Of a DNA stretch of 64,000 nucleotides, positions 32,941 through 40,931 are shown piece after piece (within the stretch, counting starts at the first letter, position 1; each line of letters begins with the position of its first letter). A program made the translations under genes and the position numbers. The stretch spans positions 8,986 to 72,985 of the forward strand of contig JAPKYX010000087.1 of NCBI GenBank assembly GCA_026394075.1. Direction: 5' to 3'. The notes beneath the pieces are model-generated. The model searched no databases, was not told the origin of the DNA, and saw only the letters and a program-made list of their open reading frames with translations. Origin of the DNA: Acidobacteriota bacterium. Its GTDB lineage: Bacteria > Acidobacteriota > Terriglobia > Bryobacterales > Bryobacteraceae.

Positions 32941-33879
32941 CTAAGCGCCAGGATTCCGATCGCGGATTAGCGGATGGTTCCAGTTGAGGCAGATGACCGA
33001 GTAGTCATTCAGTTCCCCGGTGCGCTTTACAACCCGGAAAGCGCCCTTGGCCTCCAAATGCGACACGATGCGTTTGCGCTCCGGCTCGGTGAGTTCGGGC
33101 ATTTCGCCGCGCAACTTGTTCAGGTAGGGAGTCAGCCAAATATCCGCTTTACCGCGGAAGTACTTAAAGGCAATCTCGATTGCGGCGAGTTCGTACTTTT
33201 CCCAGTCAATTCCAATTTCATCAGGGATTGACTGCCATTGTGGTGCCATCGAGTAGGGTACTGCTTGACTTGCTGGGCCTGCGGCAGGTAGCGTAGGCAC
33301 TTGGCCGAGGCCAGACTTAGCGGCGGCAGAGGCAGCCTTAGCAACCAAAGGACTTGGCCGCGAAGGTGCTGGCTCGGACAGGGGAATGAATTTGGTGGCC
33401 GGGATAAAGTTCTCAACGCCTACAATCGCGACAAGGTCCCCTGACGTACTTTTTGGAAAGCCCACCACCCTGACGATTCGGCCTCTCTTCTTTAAGTACT
33501 GAATTACAGGTATATAGTCCCGATCGCCGGCGACGAAAACGAACGACCGGATCTCCGGGCGATTGTAAAGTATGTCCAGCGTGTCGATGCAAAGGCGCAT
33601 GTCGGCAGCATTCTTTGTCTCTGTTCCGAGCACATTGTGGGTTTCGACACCGACCAGATACAGCTCACTCTGAGAAGCTTCCTCGATGCGATCGAAATCG
33701 GCATAGGCGTCCATGCTGATCACAGACTCATCAAAATCCTTCAGAAGTTGAGTATTCAAACTGCGGATCATCTCAACAACGATCTCAGTAATTTCCCGTC
33801 CATCAGGGTAGACGTGGTTTTTCAAAAAATAAAACACATTCTCAAAGTCGATCAGGACCGCTGCAAAGTCACGTGCCAT
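32941..33879 (-). CDS. NYN domain protein (LabA/DUF88) with a C-terminal OST-HTH-like domain
   Basis: 312 residues. About residues 1-150 form a NYN (PIN-like) nuclease domain, with the acidic residues in 'LIDFENVF', 'KNAADMRLCIDTLDI' and 'FVAGDRDYIPVIQYLKKRG'. A low-complexity Ala/Pro/Ser linker covers about residues 175-210. About residues 215-305 ('YELAAIEIAFKYFRGKADIW', 'LTEPERKRIVSHLEAKGAF') resemble a winged-helix OST-HTH/LOTUS domain that binds RNA. Likely an RNA-processing nuclease. It is convergent with the GMC pair. Start ATG 33879. Confidence 0.85.
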   Translation of the reverse strand: MARDFAAVLIDFENVFYFLKNHVYPDGREITEIVVEMIRSLNTQLLKDFDESVISMDAYADFDRIEEASQSELYLVGVETHNVLGTETKNAADMRLCIDTLDILYNRPEIRSFVFVAGDRDYIPVIQYLKKRGRIVRVVGFPKSTSGDLVAIVGVENFIPATKFIPLSEPAPSRPSPLVAKAASAAAKSGLGQVPTLPAAGPASQAVPYSMAPQWQSIPDEIGIDWEKYELAAIEIAFKYFRGKADIWLTPYLNKLRGEMPELTEPERKRIVSHLEAKGAFRVVKRTGELNDYSVICLNWNHPLIRDRNPGA

Positions 33880-33969
33880 GGGAACGCCCTCCTAACGTGA
33901 TTATGACTTGGCAGCGGGCCGCTTGTGTGGAGCAAGACGCCGCTGGAACGGCTGGTTGATGCCCCGTAG

Positions 33970-34122
33970 GATGGCCCGGTTGGGGCCGCATGGGGAGCGG
34001 TGTTGCTGGTTGTGCATGCGTATCGGGAGGATCTAAATGGCGAAGAAATTATCCGCATCATCTCGGCCCGTGCGGCTGACCACCATGACATCCGCCGATA
34101 TCAAGAACAGGCCCTGGACTGA
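33970..34122 (+). pseudogene. brnT: BrnT toxin, C-terminal remnant
   Basis: The frame from 33970 (just after an in-frame TAG) to the TGA at 34120-34122 contains 'VLLVVHAYREDLNGEEIIRI' and 'ISARAADHHDIRRYQE'. These are the last strands and helix of BrnT toxins (L-V-V-V-H-x-Y-R ... I-R-I-I-S-A-R-x-A). The N-terminal half of BrnT ('F-x-W-D-x-x-K' and 'H-G-V-S-F') is missing and stop codons occur upstream in this frame. No active toxin is expected. Confidence 0.6.
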
Positions 34123-34393
34123 GGGAGAGAAATCAGCTGTTCGCCAGATTGCGGCCCGTCAAGCGGCAGGCAATGATTCCGCAATTGATTATTCAGATAT
34201 ACCCCGCCTGAGCCCGGAGCAACTGGCCAGCATGGTCCGGCTTCGCGGGGCGCGCCGCAAGGTGGCGGTGAGCGTGCGCCTGGACCCGCAGGTAGTGGAG
34301 TGGCTGAAGTCGAAGGGGACGGGTCATCTAACCCGCATCAGTGACATCCTCGCCAATCTGATGGAAGCTGAGCAGCGACAGCCATCCCGGTAG
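34037..34393 (+). CDS. brnA: BrnA family antitoxin
   Basis: 118 residues. The C-terminus 'VRLDPQVVEWLKSKGTGHLTRISDILANLME' is the ribbon-helix-helix-like BrnA/DUF4415 signature. The N-terminal 'WTEGEKSAVRQIAARQAAG' region normally wraps the toxin. The start at 34037 is fixed by GGAGG at 34025-34029 with 7-base spacing; this places the start deep inside the remnant brnT reading frame. The antitoxin appears intact although its toxin is not, so it may now act only as a DNA-binding regulator. Confidence 0.85.
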   Translation: MAKKLSASSRPVRLTTMTSADIKNRPWTEGEKSAVRQIAARQAAGNDSAIDYSDIPRLSPEQLASMVRLRGARRKVAVSVRLDPQVVEWLKSKGTGHLTRISDILANLMEAEQRQPSR

Positions 34394-34458
34394 GGCGGAT
34401 GGCATCGGACCGCTTCGTCCACCAAATCGATATACTCAGCTCTCGAAGGAGAGCCCCG

Positions 34459-35487
34459 ATGCCCTTAACCCGAACCGCCATGTGGGCGGTCACACTACTG
34501 TCTGCCGCTCAGTTGAGCGCCCAATCGAACGCACCCAATTCGCAACCCAATCCTTACCGCACCATCGAGAACTTCGGCGAACTGCCGGAGGGGCGCAAGT
34601 GGGGGTCGACCAGTGCGGTCGAGATTGACCGCGACGGCAAGAGCATTTGGGCGGCGGAGCGGTGCGGGGCCAATACTTGCGTGGGCAATACCTCGACGCC
34701 GGTGATCGTGAAGCTGGACGAGAACGGGAAGCTGCTGAAGAGCTTTGGCGAAGGGATGTTTGTCTTTCCGCACGGCATCTATGTCGACAAGGAAGGCAAC
34801 GTGTGGGTGACGGACGGCCAGGGACGCAATGGCAAGGGGCACCAGGTGATCAAGTTTTCGCCTGAAGGCAAGGTGCTGTTGACGCTGGGCAAGGCGGGCG
34901 TGGCCGGCACGGGGCCGGATGAGTTCAACATGCCGTCCGATGTGGTGACCGGCAAGAACGGCGACATCTTTGTCGCCGACGGGCATGGCCGGGATTCGAA
35001 CGCGCGCATCGTCAAGTTCGACAAGGCTGGCAAGTTCATCAAGAGTTGGGGGAAGAAGGGCACGGGACCGGGTGAGTTTGATTGCCCGCACGCGCTGGCC
35101 ATCGACTCCAAAGGCCGCCTGTTTGTCGGCGACCGGTTCAATAACCGCATCCAGATCTTTGACCAGGACGGCAAGTACCTGGCCGAGTGGAAGCAGTTCG
35201 CGCGGCCCAGCGGGCTCTATATTGACCGGCGCGACATGCTGTACGTAGCCGATTCAGAATCAATTGACACCGGCGGCTATGCGGGCAACAACCCCGGCTG
35301 GAAGCGCGGGCTGCGTATTGGCAGTGCCAAGGACGGTTCCGTGACGGCCTTCATCCCCGACCCGACGCCCGGCAAGGGAGCCACCAGCGCCGCCGAAGGC
35401 GTGGTTGCCGACTCGAGGGGAAATCTCTACGGGGCGGAAGTGCTGTCGAAGTCGCTGAAAAAGTACGTCAAAGCCTCCAGTAAATAG
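34459..35487 (+). CDS. NHL-repeat / peptidyl-alpha-hydroxyglycine alpha-amidating lyase-like protein
   Basis: 342 residues from the ATG at 34459, which has GAAGGAG upstream. A signal peptide ('MWAVTLLSAAQLSAQ') exports it. Successive NHL blades are visible: 'FVFPHGIYVDKEGNVWVTDG', 'EFNMPSDVVTGKNGDIFVAD', 'EFDCPHALAIDSKGRLFVGD', 'FARPSGLYIDRRDMLYVAD'. This is a six-bladed propeller like that of amidating lyases. Acidobacteria have many such exported propellers, and enzymatic activity cannot be assumed. It probably binds or cleaves a small substrate in the periplasm. Confidence 0.85.
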   Translation: MPLTRTAMWAVTLLSAAQLSAQSNAPNSQPNPYRTIENFGELPEGRKWGSTSAVEIDRDGKSIWAAERCGANTCVGNTSTPVIVKLDENGKLLKSFGEGMFVFPHGIYVDKEGNVWVTDGQGRNGKGHQVIKFSPEGKVLLTLGKAGVAGTGPDEFNMPSDVVTGKNGDIFVADGHGRDSNARIVKFDKAGKFIKSWGKKGTGPGEFDCPHALAIDSKGRLFVGDRFNNRIQIFDQDGKYLAEWKQFARPSGLYIDRRDMLYVADSESIDTGGYAGNNPGWKRGLRIGSAKDGSVTAFIPDPTPGKGATSAAEGVVADSRGNLYGAEVLSKSLKKYVKASSK

Positions 35488-35538
35488 TTGTCCACCGCTG
35501 ACCGGAGAGCCGCTGACACCGCCCGCGCGCGGGTCCGG

Positions 35539-35567
35539 TTGTGCCCTGCCCGCATTCAAGCGACAAT
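35539..35567 (+). promoter_or_regulatory. Promoter of the ppiD-dedA gene group
   Basis: TTGTGC (35539-35544), a 17-base spacer and GACAAT (35562-35567) lie 22 bases before the ATG at 35589. The leader would be about 15 bases and contains TTTGGGAG. Confidence 0.45.
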
Positions 35568-35588
35568 AGAAGGTTTGGGAGATCTGTA

Positions 35589-37532
35589 ATGTTTCAATTG
35601 TTCCGCCGTAAAGATACCGTTGTGCGGTATGTGCTGATGGGCCTGCTGGGCGTGATTGCCGTTTCGATGGTCTGGTCGCTGACGCCGTCCGGGATGGGTG
35701 GTGCTTCCGGCAGCCGCTCGGAAACCGTGATTGCCGACGTGGGCGACCAACAGGTGACCATCCAGGAAGCCTCGGCGCGGATTGAACAGATGATGCGCAA
35801 TTCCAGCATTCCCCGCTCCATGGCGGGCATGGTGGCCAACAATGTGGTGGACGGCTTGGTTCGCGAGAAGGCAGTGGAGCTGCAGGCCCAGAAGATGGGC
35901 TTTACAGTGACCGATGCCGAAGTGGTGTCGATGATCCAGACGGTTCTACCGCAGTTGTTCCCCAATGGCGAGTTTATGGGCAAAGAGGCCTATTCGTCGT
36001 TCCTGGCCCAACGCGGCATGACGACGGCGATGTTTGAGACCAACCTCCGCCGCCAGCTGCTGTCGGCCAAGGTCCAGAACGTGATCAGCGAAGGCATCAT
36101 TGTCACGCCGGCGCAGGTGGAAACCGAATTCAAGCGCAGCAATGAGAAGGTGAAGATCGAGTACGTCTCACTGACGGTGGCTGAACTGAAGAAGCAGTTG
36201 AGCGTGGATGATGCCGCCGTCCAGGCCGAGTACGACAAGCGCAAGGCCACGCTGAAGCTGCCGGAGCGCCGTTCGGCCACGCTGCTGATTGTCGATCAGG
36301 CCCGCACCGCGGCCGGTATTCAGGTGTCGGAGGCGGACTTGCGCCGCGCTTATGAAGACAACAAGGAGCGCTATCGCACTCCGGAACGTGTCCACGTGCG
36401 CCATATCCTGCTGAAGACCACCGACAAGTCGCCGGCTCAGGTGGCCGACGCGCAGAAGAAGATTGAAGACCTGCTGAAGCAGGTCCAAAAGGGCGCGGAC
36501 TTTGGCGAACTGGCCAAGAAGAACTCCGAGGACCCGGGCTCCGGCGCCAATGGGGGCGATCTGGGATTTGTCACCAAGGGCCAGATGGTGCCGAACTTCG
36601 AAGCGGCGGCCTTCGCGTTGAAGACGCCCAAGCAGCTGTCGCCGGTGGTGAAGACCGAGTACGGCTTCCACATCCTGGAACTCCTGAGCCGCGAAGACGC
36701 GCGGTTGCGGCCCTTTGAAGAGACCAAGGCCGAACTGGTGGCCGAGACGCAGAAGCAGGTGGTATTTGACCGCATGCAGCGCAACATTGATGGCATCCGC
36801 GCGGCCGCCGCGAAGTCTCCCGAGAAGCTGGGTGAGATCGCTTCGCAGTACAACGCCGTGCTGGCCATGTCCGGCATGATGACCTCCGGCGATAGCAATT
36901 TCCCTGAGCTGGGTGCCCGCCCCGAACTGACGTCGTTGATCTTTTCGGCCAAGAAGGGCGAAGTGACCAGCATGGTGGAAGCGCCCGGCAACAAGCTGGC
37001 GGTGGCCGTCGTCACCGCCGTTGAGCCGGAACGGCAAGCCCAGTTGGCGGATGTCGCCGCCCGTTTGCGCGATGAACTTCTCAATCGCAAAGCGACCGAA
37101 GAACTGAAGACGAAAGCCGCGCAACTGTTGGCCAAGGCCAAGGCGGGCGGAGCCGATTTCAAGAAGCTGGCTGCGGAGTTCAAGGGCGAATACAAGACGC
37201 CGAATGAGTTCGCCCGCAATGGAGCTGTTGAGGGCATGGGCGGTGCGGTTGTAGTGGAGGAAGCCTTCGGCAAGCCGGCCGGCACGGTCACCGGACCCCA
37301 TGCCCTGGGCGAGGCCACTTTTGTGGTTCGTGTCGTCGAAGCCATCCCGGCTGATCTGTCGAAGCTGGCCATGGATCGCGAAAGTGTCGTGAAGACGATC
37401 CGCGAGCGCCAGGGCCGGGAGCGGGAAGAGCTGTTCACCGACGGCTTGGTCCAGAAGTTGACCAAGGACGGCAAAGTGAAGATGTATCCCGACAACGTCA
37501 AGCGCCTGTTGTCGTCCTACGGCCAGTCCTAA
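35589..37532 (+). CDS. Peptidyl-prolyl cis-trans isomerase, PpiD/SurA type
   Basis: 647 residues from the ATG at 35589. An N-terminal membrane anchor lies at about residues 14-35 ('VRYVLMGLLGVIAVSMVWSL'). A SurA-N-like chaperone region follows to about residue 190. A parvulin domain ('ERVHVRHILLKTTDKSP', 'NGGDLGFVTKGQMVPNFEAAAF', 'EYGFHILEL') occupies about residues 258-360. A second, degenerate rotamase-like domain is possible at the C-terminus. It should assist folding of exported proteins at the inner membrane. Its stop codon overlaps the dedA start (TAATG). Confidence 0.9.
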   Translation: MFQLFRRKDTVVRYVLMGLLGVIAVSMVWSLTPSGMGGASGSRSETVIADVGDQQVTIQEASARIEQMMRNSSIPRSMAGMVANNVVDGLVREKAVELQAQKMGFTVTDAEVVSMIQTVLPQLFPNGEFMGKEAYSSFLAQRGMTTAMFETNLRRQLLSAKVQNVISEGIIVTPAQVETEFKRSNEKVKIEYVSLTVAELKKQLSVDDAAVQAEYDKRKATLKLPERRSATLLIVDQARTAAGIQVSEADLRRAYEDNKERYRTPERVHVRHILLKTTDKSPAQVADAQKKIEDLLKQVQKGADFGELAKKNSEDPGSGANGGDLGFVTKGQMVPNFEAAAFALKTPKQLSPVVKTEYGFHILELLSREDARLRPFEETKAELVAETQKQVVFDRMQRNIDGIRAAAAKSPEKLGEIASQYNAVLAMSGMMTSGDSNFPELGARPELTSLIFSAKKGEVTSMVEAPGNKLAVAVVTAVEPERQAQLADVAARLRDELLNRKATEELKTKAAQLLAKAKAGGADFKKLAAEFKGEYKTPNEFARNGAVEGMGGAVVVEEAFGKPAGTVTGPHALGEATFVVRVVEAIPADLSKLAMDRESVVKTIRERQGREREELFTDGLVQKLTKDGKVKMYPDNVKRLLSSYGQS

Positions 37533-38167
37533 TGGAGCTGATCCGGACGCTGATCAGCGCCGAGAAGTTGCGGCTGCTGCTAGAGACCAGCCTTTCCGGC
37601 TGGTATGCCTACGCGGCACTGGCGGCCATTGTTTTCGCGGAAACCGGGCTGCTGGTGGGTTTCTTTCTCCCCGGTGACAGCTTGCTATTTGTGGCGGGAA
37701 TGGTGGCGGGGACCGGCCGGCTGGAGGTTGTGCCACTGATTGCGTTGTTGACCGTGGCGGCCATTGTCGGCGACGCGACGGGTTACCTGCTGGGCCGCCG
37801 CGCGGGTCCCGCCATCTTTAACCGACCATCCTCCCGATGGTTTAAGCGGGAACATCTGCTGCGCACCAAAGAGTTCTACGAGAAGCACGGCGGCCAGACT
37901 ATTGTCATCGCCCGGTTTGTGCCCATCATCCGGACGTTTGCGCCGTTTGTGGCCGGCGTCGCGGAGATGAGCTATTCCAAGTTTGCCTCCTACAACATCT
38001 TTGGCGGCATTGGCTGGGTGGCGGGCGTGACGTTGCTGGGTTACTTCCTGGGCGGACTTCCGTTTGTCCAGAAGTACTTTGACAAGGTGCTGATCGGCAT
38101 CGTGCTGGTGAGCGTATTGCCCATCGGCATCGAATATCTGCGGTCCCGGTCACCGCGCAAGGCCTAG
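37532..38167 (+). CDS. DedA family membrane protein
   Basis: 211 residues, with four or five membrane helices. 'FAETGLLVGFFLPGDSLLF' and 'GQTIVIARFVPIIRTFAPFVAGVAEMSY' contain the signature E, F-x-P-G-[D/E], R-x-x-P and R-T-x-x-P elements of the DedA/SNARE-associated superfamily. Recent work ties members to flipping of polyprenyl-phosphate or phospholipid carriers across the membrane. Translation is coupled to the upstream PpiD gene. A methyltransferase gene starts 14 bases after. Confidence 0.93.
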   Translation: MELIRTLISAEKLRLLLETSLSGWYAYAALAAIVFAETGLLVGFFLPGDSLLFVAGMVAGTGRLEVVPLIALLTVAAIVGDATGYLLGRRAGPAIFNRPSSRWFKREHLLRTKEFYEKHGGQTIVIARFVPIIRTFAPFVAGVAEMSYSKFASYNIFGGIGWVAGVTLLGYFLGGLPFVQKYFDKVLIGIVLVSVLPIGIEYLRSRSPRKA

Positions 38168-38181
38168 AGCGGCGCTATCCC

Positions 38182-38766
38182 ATGGAGATCCTCGACGTCG
38201 GCTGCGGGATCAAAAAGTATCCGGGAGCAATCGGGATTGACCGCCTGCCCGGCACCGCGGCGGACATCGTTCATGACCTGGACCACTTCCCCTGGCCACT
38301 GCCGGATTCATCCTTCGATCAACTGCGGCTGATCCACGTGATTGAGCATGTGGGCGACGTCATCCGCACGATGGAAGAACTGCACCGCCTGGGCCGGAAC
38401 GGCGCCCGCGTCGTGATCGCCACGCCGCACTACACCGACTTCAGCTCATTTTGTGACCCCACCCACCGCTGGCACCTGAACAGCTTCTCCTTGCGCTATT
38501 TCGGCGCGGACAATGCGGGCTTTGGCTACTATTCGGCGGTAAAGTTTCGAGAGATTTCCGTCTACGTCAAGCTACTAGCACTGTGGAGGTATCTAGGCTT
38601 TGAGCTGCTGGTAAACGCCTTCCCCCGCTTCCGGCGATTCTGGGAGTTCTATCTCTGCTACATCGTGCGGGGCAAGGTGATTGAGTGGGAGCTTGAAGTG
38701 ATCAAAAGCGATGTTCCGCCAACTGCTGGACCGGCTACGCCACCGAGCCAGACTGCGCACCGGTAA
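38182..38766 (+). CDS. Class I SAM-dependent methyltransferase
   Basis: 194 residues. Motif I 'ILDVGCGIKKYPGAIGID' lies right at the N-terminus, with 'WPLPDSSFDQLRLIHVIEHV' as the acidic and motif II-III region, as in type-11 methyltransferases. The C-terminal 'YFGADNAGFGYYSAVKFREI' and 'FELLVNAFPRFRRFWEFYLCYI' are unusual aromatic, possibly membrane-associated segments seen in sugar or lipid methyltransferase relatives. The acceptor is unknown. Its last 56 bases overlap the YraN gene. Confidence 0.88.
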   Translation: MEILDVGCGIKKYPGAIGIDRLPGTAADIVHDLDHFPWPLPDSSFDQLRLIHVIEHVGDVIRTMEELHRLGRNGARVVIATPHYTDFSSFCDPTHRWHLNSFSLRYFGADNAGFGYYSAVKFREISVYVKLLALWRYLGFELLVNAFPRFRRFWEFYLCYIVRGKVIEWELEVIKSDVPPTAGPATPPSQTAHR

Positions 38767-39130
38767 TCGGGCACACGCCATGGGCCGCCAGGGTGAAGAC
38801 TTGGCCCACCGGTATCTGGAGGGCTGCGGCTTGACGGTAGTGGCGCGCAACTACCGCGCACCGGGTGGGGCGGGCGAAATCGATCTGGTGGTGCGGGATG
38901 GCGAAACGATCGTTTTTGTCGAAGTGAAGTCCCGGGCGACCGAAGAGTTCGGCTCACCGGACCGGGCGGTGGGTGTGGAAAAGGAACGCCACTTGCTCCG
39001 CGCCGCGCTGGACTACGTGCATCGCGCGGAGGCGGACTGGGAGACGGTCCGCTTTGACATCGTCAACGTCGTCTTTGCGAACCCACCCGCGATTGAGCAT
39101 CGGCGGGATGTGCTCCGTTGGCGGAGGTAG
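38711..39130 (+). CDS. YraN family endonuclease-like protein (UPF0102)
   Basis: 139 residues. 'GRQGEDLAHRYLEGCGLTVVARNYR', 'GEIDLVVRDGETIVFVEVKSRA' and 'FDIVNV' match the family; the D-x(n)-E-V-K pattern is a restriction-endonuclease-like active site. YraN proteins are widespread but poorly characterised, probably acting in DNA metabolism. The start overlaps the methyltransferase gene by 56 bases; a later in-frame ATG at about 38780 ('MGRQGEDLA') would remove most of that overlap and is a credible alternative. Confidence 0.88.
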   Translation: MFRQLLDRLRHRARLRTGNRAHAMGRQGEDLAHRYLEGCGLTVVARNYRAPGGAGEIDLVVRDGETIVFVEVKSRATEEFGSPDRAVGVEKERHLLRAALDYVHRAEADWETVRFDIVNVVFANPPAIEHRRDVLRWRR

Positions 39131-39162
39131 GAAAGTGTCGGCGTTGAGCGCCCGCCGCTAGC

Positions 39163-39591
39163 CTACTGTTTCCATTCCGCTGCCTGGGCCAGAAACAACT
39201 CCACCCGGTCAGTTGTCCAAGTGGCTACTCCACAGCCGAAGAAGTCGGTATCTTCGGTCCAAATGGGGCAGTCGAAGGTGAGCGCCACCGCCACGACGGG
39301 CCAGTCATCCTCATCACGCTGGGCGATCCGCTCGCGGGCACTGGTCGAGCACAGAGAATAGGTCTCAGGATCCACAGCCTTGACCAAGCAGGAAACTAGC
39401 TCGAGCATCGCCATTGCCGGATCGACAGCCACACCACGGGCGGCGAGTATCGCGGGCAGGTGCTCCCTTGCTTCCTGAAAGGCTGTGTCCGGTGCAAGGA
39501 ACTCAACACGCGGCGAATAGTGGCGCAACAAGGACACCACTCTTGATCCGAGCACGGCGCGAATCAAGATATTCGCGTCAAGCACCAGCAT
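39163..39591 (-). CDS. PIN domain toxin
   Basis: 142 residues. 'MLVLDANILIRAVLG' has the first conserved Asp. 'QRDEDDWPVVAVALTFDCPIWTEDTDFFGCG' supplies the downstream acidic residues. The expected middle Glu is in 'QEAREHLP'. It is somewhat longer than typical VapC, resembling the PIN_3/DUF4411-like branch. It starts 2 bases after the Phd-type antitoxin stop codon, a standard toxin-antitoxin layout. Target RNA unknown. It appears intact. Confidence 0.85.
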   Translation of the reverse strand: MLVLDANILIRAVLGSRVVSLLRHYSPRVEFLAPDTAFQEAREHLPAILAARGVAVDPAMAMLELVSCLVKAVDPETYSLCSTSARERIAQRDEDDWPVVAVALTFDCPIWTEDTDFFGCGVATWTTDRVELFLAQAAEWKQ

Positions 39592-39593
39592 GG

Positions 39594-39875
39594 TTAGCTC
39601 TTCAGGATCCTACGCTGGCGGCGCAAGGCCTTGAAATCCGCCACCAGCTCTTCTTCGCTGGTGCCTGCCGCCGCAATCAACTCACGCATTTTTTCGCCAG
39701 CCACCCGAATCGCTTCCAGTTCCTCCTGGCGAGGCTGGGGCCGGGTTGGGACGTAGATACCGATGGTGGTGCCATGACGAGTGATGGCCACGGGAGTCTG
39801 CGATTCCAGGTAACTGGACAGATTCTCCCGGAACTCCCGGATTCCGACTTTTGCCGTCTCTGTCGTCCGCGCCAT
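39594..39875 (-). CDS. Phd/YefM-type antitoxin
   Basis: 93 residues from the ATG at 39875. 'KVGIREFRENLSSYLESQTPVAITRHGTTIGIYVP' is the Phd/YefM DNA-binding fold. The C-terminal helical part ('ELEAIRVAGEKMRELIAAAG') would neutralise the PIN toxin encoded next. An in-frame start 21 bases upstream is possible but would cover the promoter region. Two direct repeats just upstream (39882-39900) are candidate autoregulatory sites. Confidence 0.88.
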   Translation of the reverse strand: MARTTETAKVGIREFRENLSSYLESQTPVAITRHGTTIGIYVPTRPQPRQEELEAIRVAGEKMRELIAAAGTSEEELVADFKALRRQRRILKS

Positions 39876-39881
39876 TTGCGT

Positions 39882-39900
39882 ACACAATGATAACACAATG
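39882..39900. promoter_or_regulatory. Candidate Phd operator: two ACACAATG direct repeats
   Basis: ACACAATG occurs at 39882-39889 and 39893-39900, spaced 11 bases, about one helical turn. On the minus strand the region also contains a -10-like TTATCAT (39894-39888), so repressor binding would cover the promoter. Autorepression is the rule for Phd-type antitoxins. Confidence 0.45.
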
Positions 39901-39920
39901 TGGCTTCGCTACCGGGTCAG

Positions 39921-40931
39921 CTAACGCTGCGGCGCGCCTTCAATGACGGCCGCGAAGAAGCCGTCGCCCTCGTCTTCGCCCGGCCAGCGGCGCATGGTCT
40001 TCAGCACCGGCAGGCCGGCCACCACGTCCTCGTTTTCCTCGGGCTCAAGCGAGCACGTCGCATAGACCACCCGCCGCCCCACTTTCAGGGCTTGCTCCAG
40101 GATCTGCCGCTGGCGTTGCTGCTGGCGGAGGAAGTCTTCCGGCCAGAGGCGCCACTTGATTTCCGGATTGCGGGCGAGTGTGCCGGTGCCGGAACACGGG
40201 GCGTCCACCAGGACGCAATCAAAGATCTGGCTAAAGGGAAGTGGCTGCGTGGCGTCGAGTAGGACACGATGGCCGGGCACGGTTTCCAGGCGCCGCAAGC
40301 TGCGGTCGGCGGCGACGACGAGCGAGGGCGAGTAGGTCAACGCTTGTCGCGTCTTGTTGCCGGGGGCCGAGCACAGGTCCAGGAACGTCATGCCAGGAGC
40401 CAGTTCCAGCAGCGGGACGATGGTTTGCGCGCCGACGTCCATGCCGCTGGGCGGGATGGTGAGCGCATGCCCGGCGATCGCCTCCGCGCGCACTCCCCAA
40501 CGGGCCATCAGCCATTCCGGGCAGGACCATTCGGTTTCGCGGTCAGGCCAGGGCACGGGGTCTCGGGTGACTTTGCGGAGCACGGCATTCACGAGACCGG
40601 CGGCGGAGCGTTTGCCGTTGCGCTTCACCAGTTCGACGCTTTCGCCCACAGCGGCGTGGCGGGGGATACGGTCCAGGTAACGCATCTGGAAGATCCCCAG
40701 GCGCAGCGCGGTGCGGACCTTGTCGTCCAGGTGCGGGGGCGCGCCAAAGTAGCCCATCAGGAAGTCCAGCGAGAGCTGATTCCGCAGGACGCCCAGCACC
40801 ATCTCCTGCGCGAGGCCGGCGTCGCGGCTTTCGAGCGTCATGCACCGGTAGAGCAGCGCTTCATCGGAATGCGCGCCTTCCAGCACGTCCAGCAGTGCGT
40901 CCCAGGCGGCGGCGCGGGCAGGGCTCAACAT
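39921..40931 (-). CDS. 16S rRNA methyltransferase RsmB-like
   Basis: 336 residues from the ATG at 40931. About residues 1-125 form a NusB-like RNA-binding domain ('AAAWDALLDVLEGAHSDEALL', 'VNAVLRKVTRDP'). The rest is the RsmB/NOP2 SAM-dependent domain, with 'FLDLCSAPGNKTRQAL' (motif I), 'VLVDAPCSGTGTLARNPEIKW' and 'VVYATCSLEPEENEDVV'. Both functional cysteines of the m5C mechanism are present. It is shorter than E. coli RsmB (429 residues). It overlaps the hydrolase gene by 7 bases. Confidence 0.9.
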   Translation of the reverse strand: MLSPARAAAWDALLDVLEGAHSDEALLYRCMTLESRDAGLAQEMVLGVLRNQLSLDFLMGYFGAPPHLDDKVRTALRLGIFQMRYLDRIPRHAAVGESVELVKRNGKRSAAGLVNAVLRKVTRDPVPWPDRETEWSCPEWLMARWGVRAEAIAGHALTIPPSGMDVGAQTIVPLLELAPGMTFLDLCSAPGNKTRQALTYSPSLVVAADRSLRRLETVPGHRVLLDATQPLPFSQIFDCVLVDAPCSGTGTLARNPEIKWRLWPEDFLRQQQRQRQILEQALKVGRRVVYATCSLEPEENEDVVAGLPVLKTMRRWPGEDEGDGFFAAVIEGAPQR

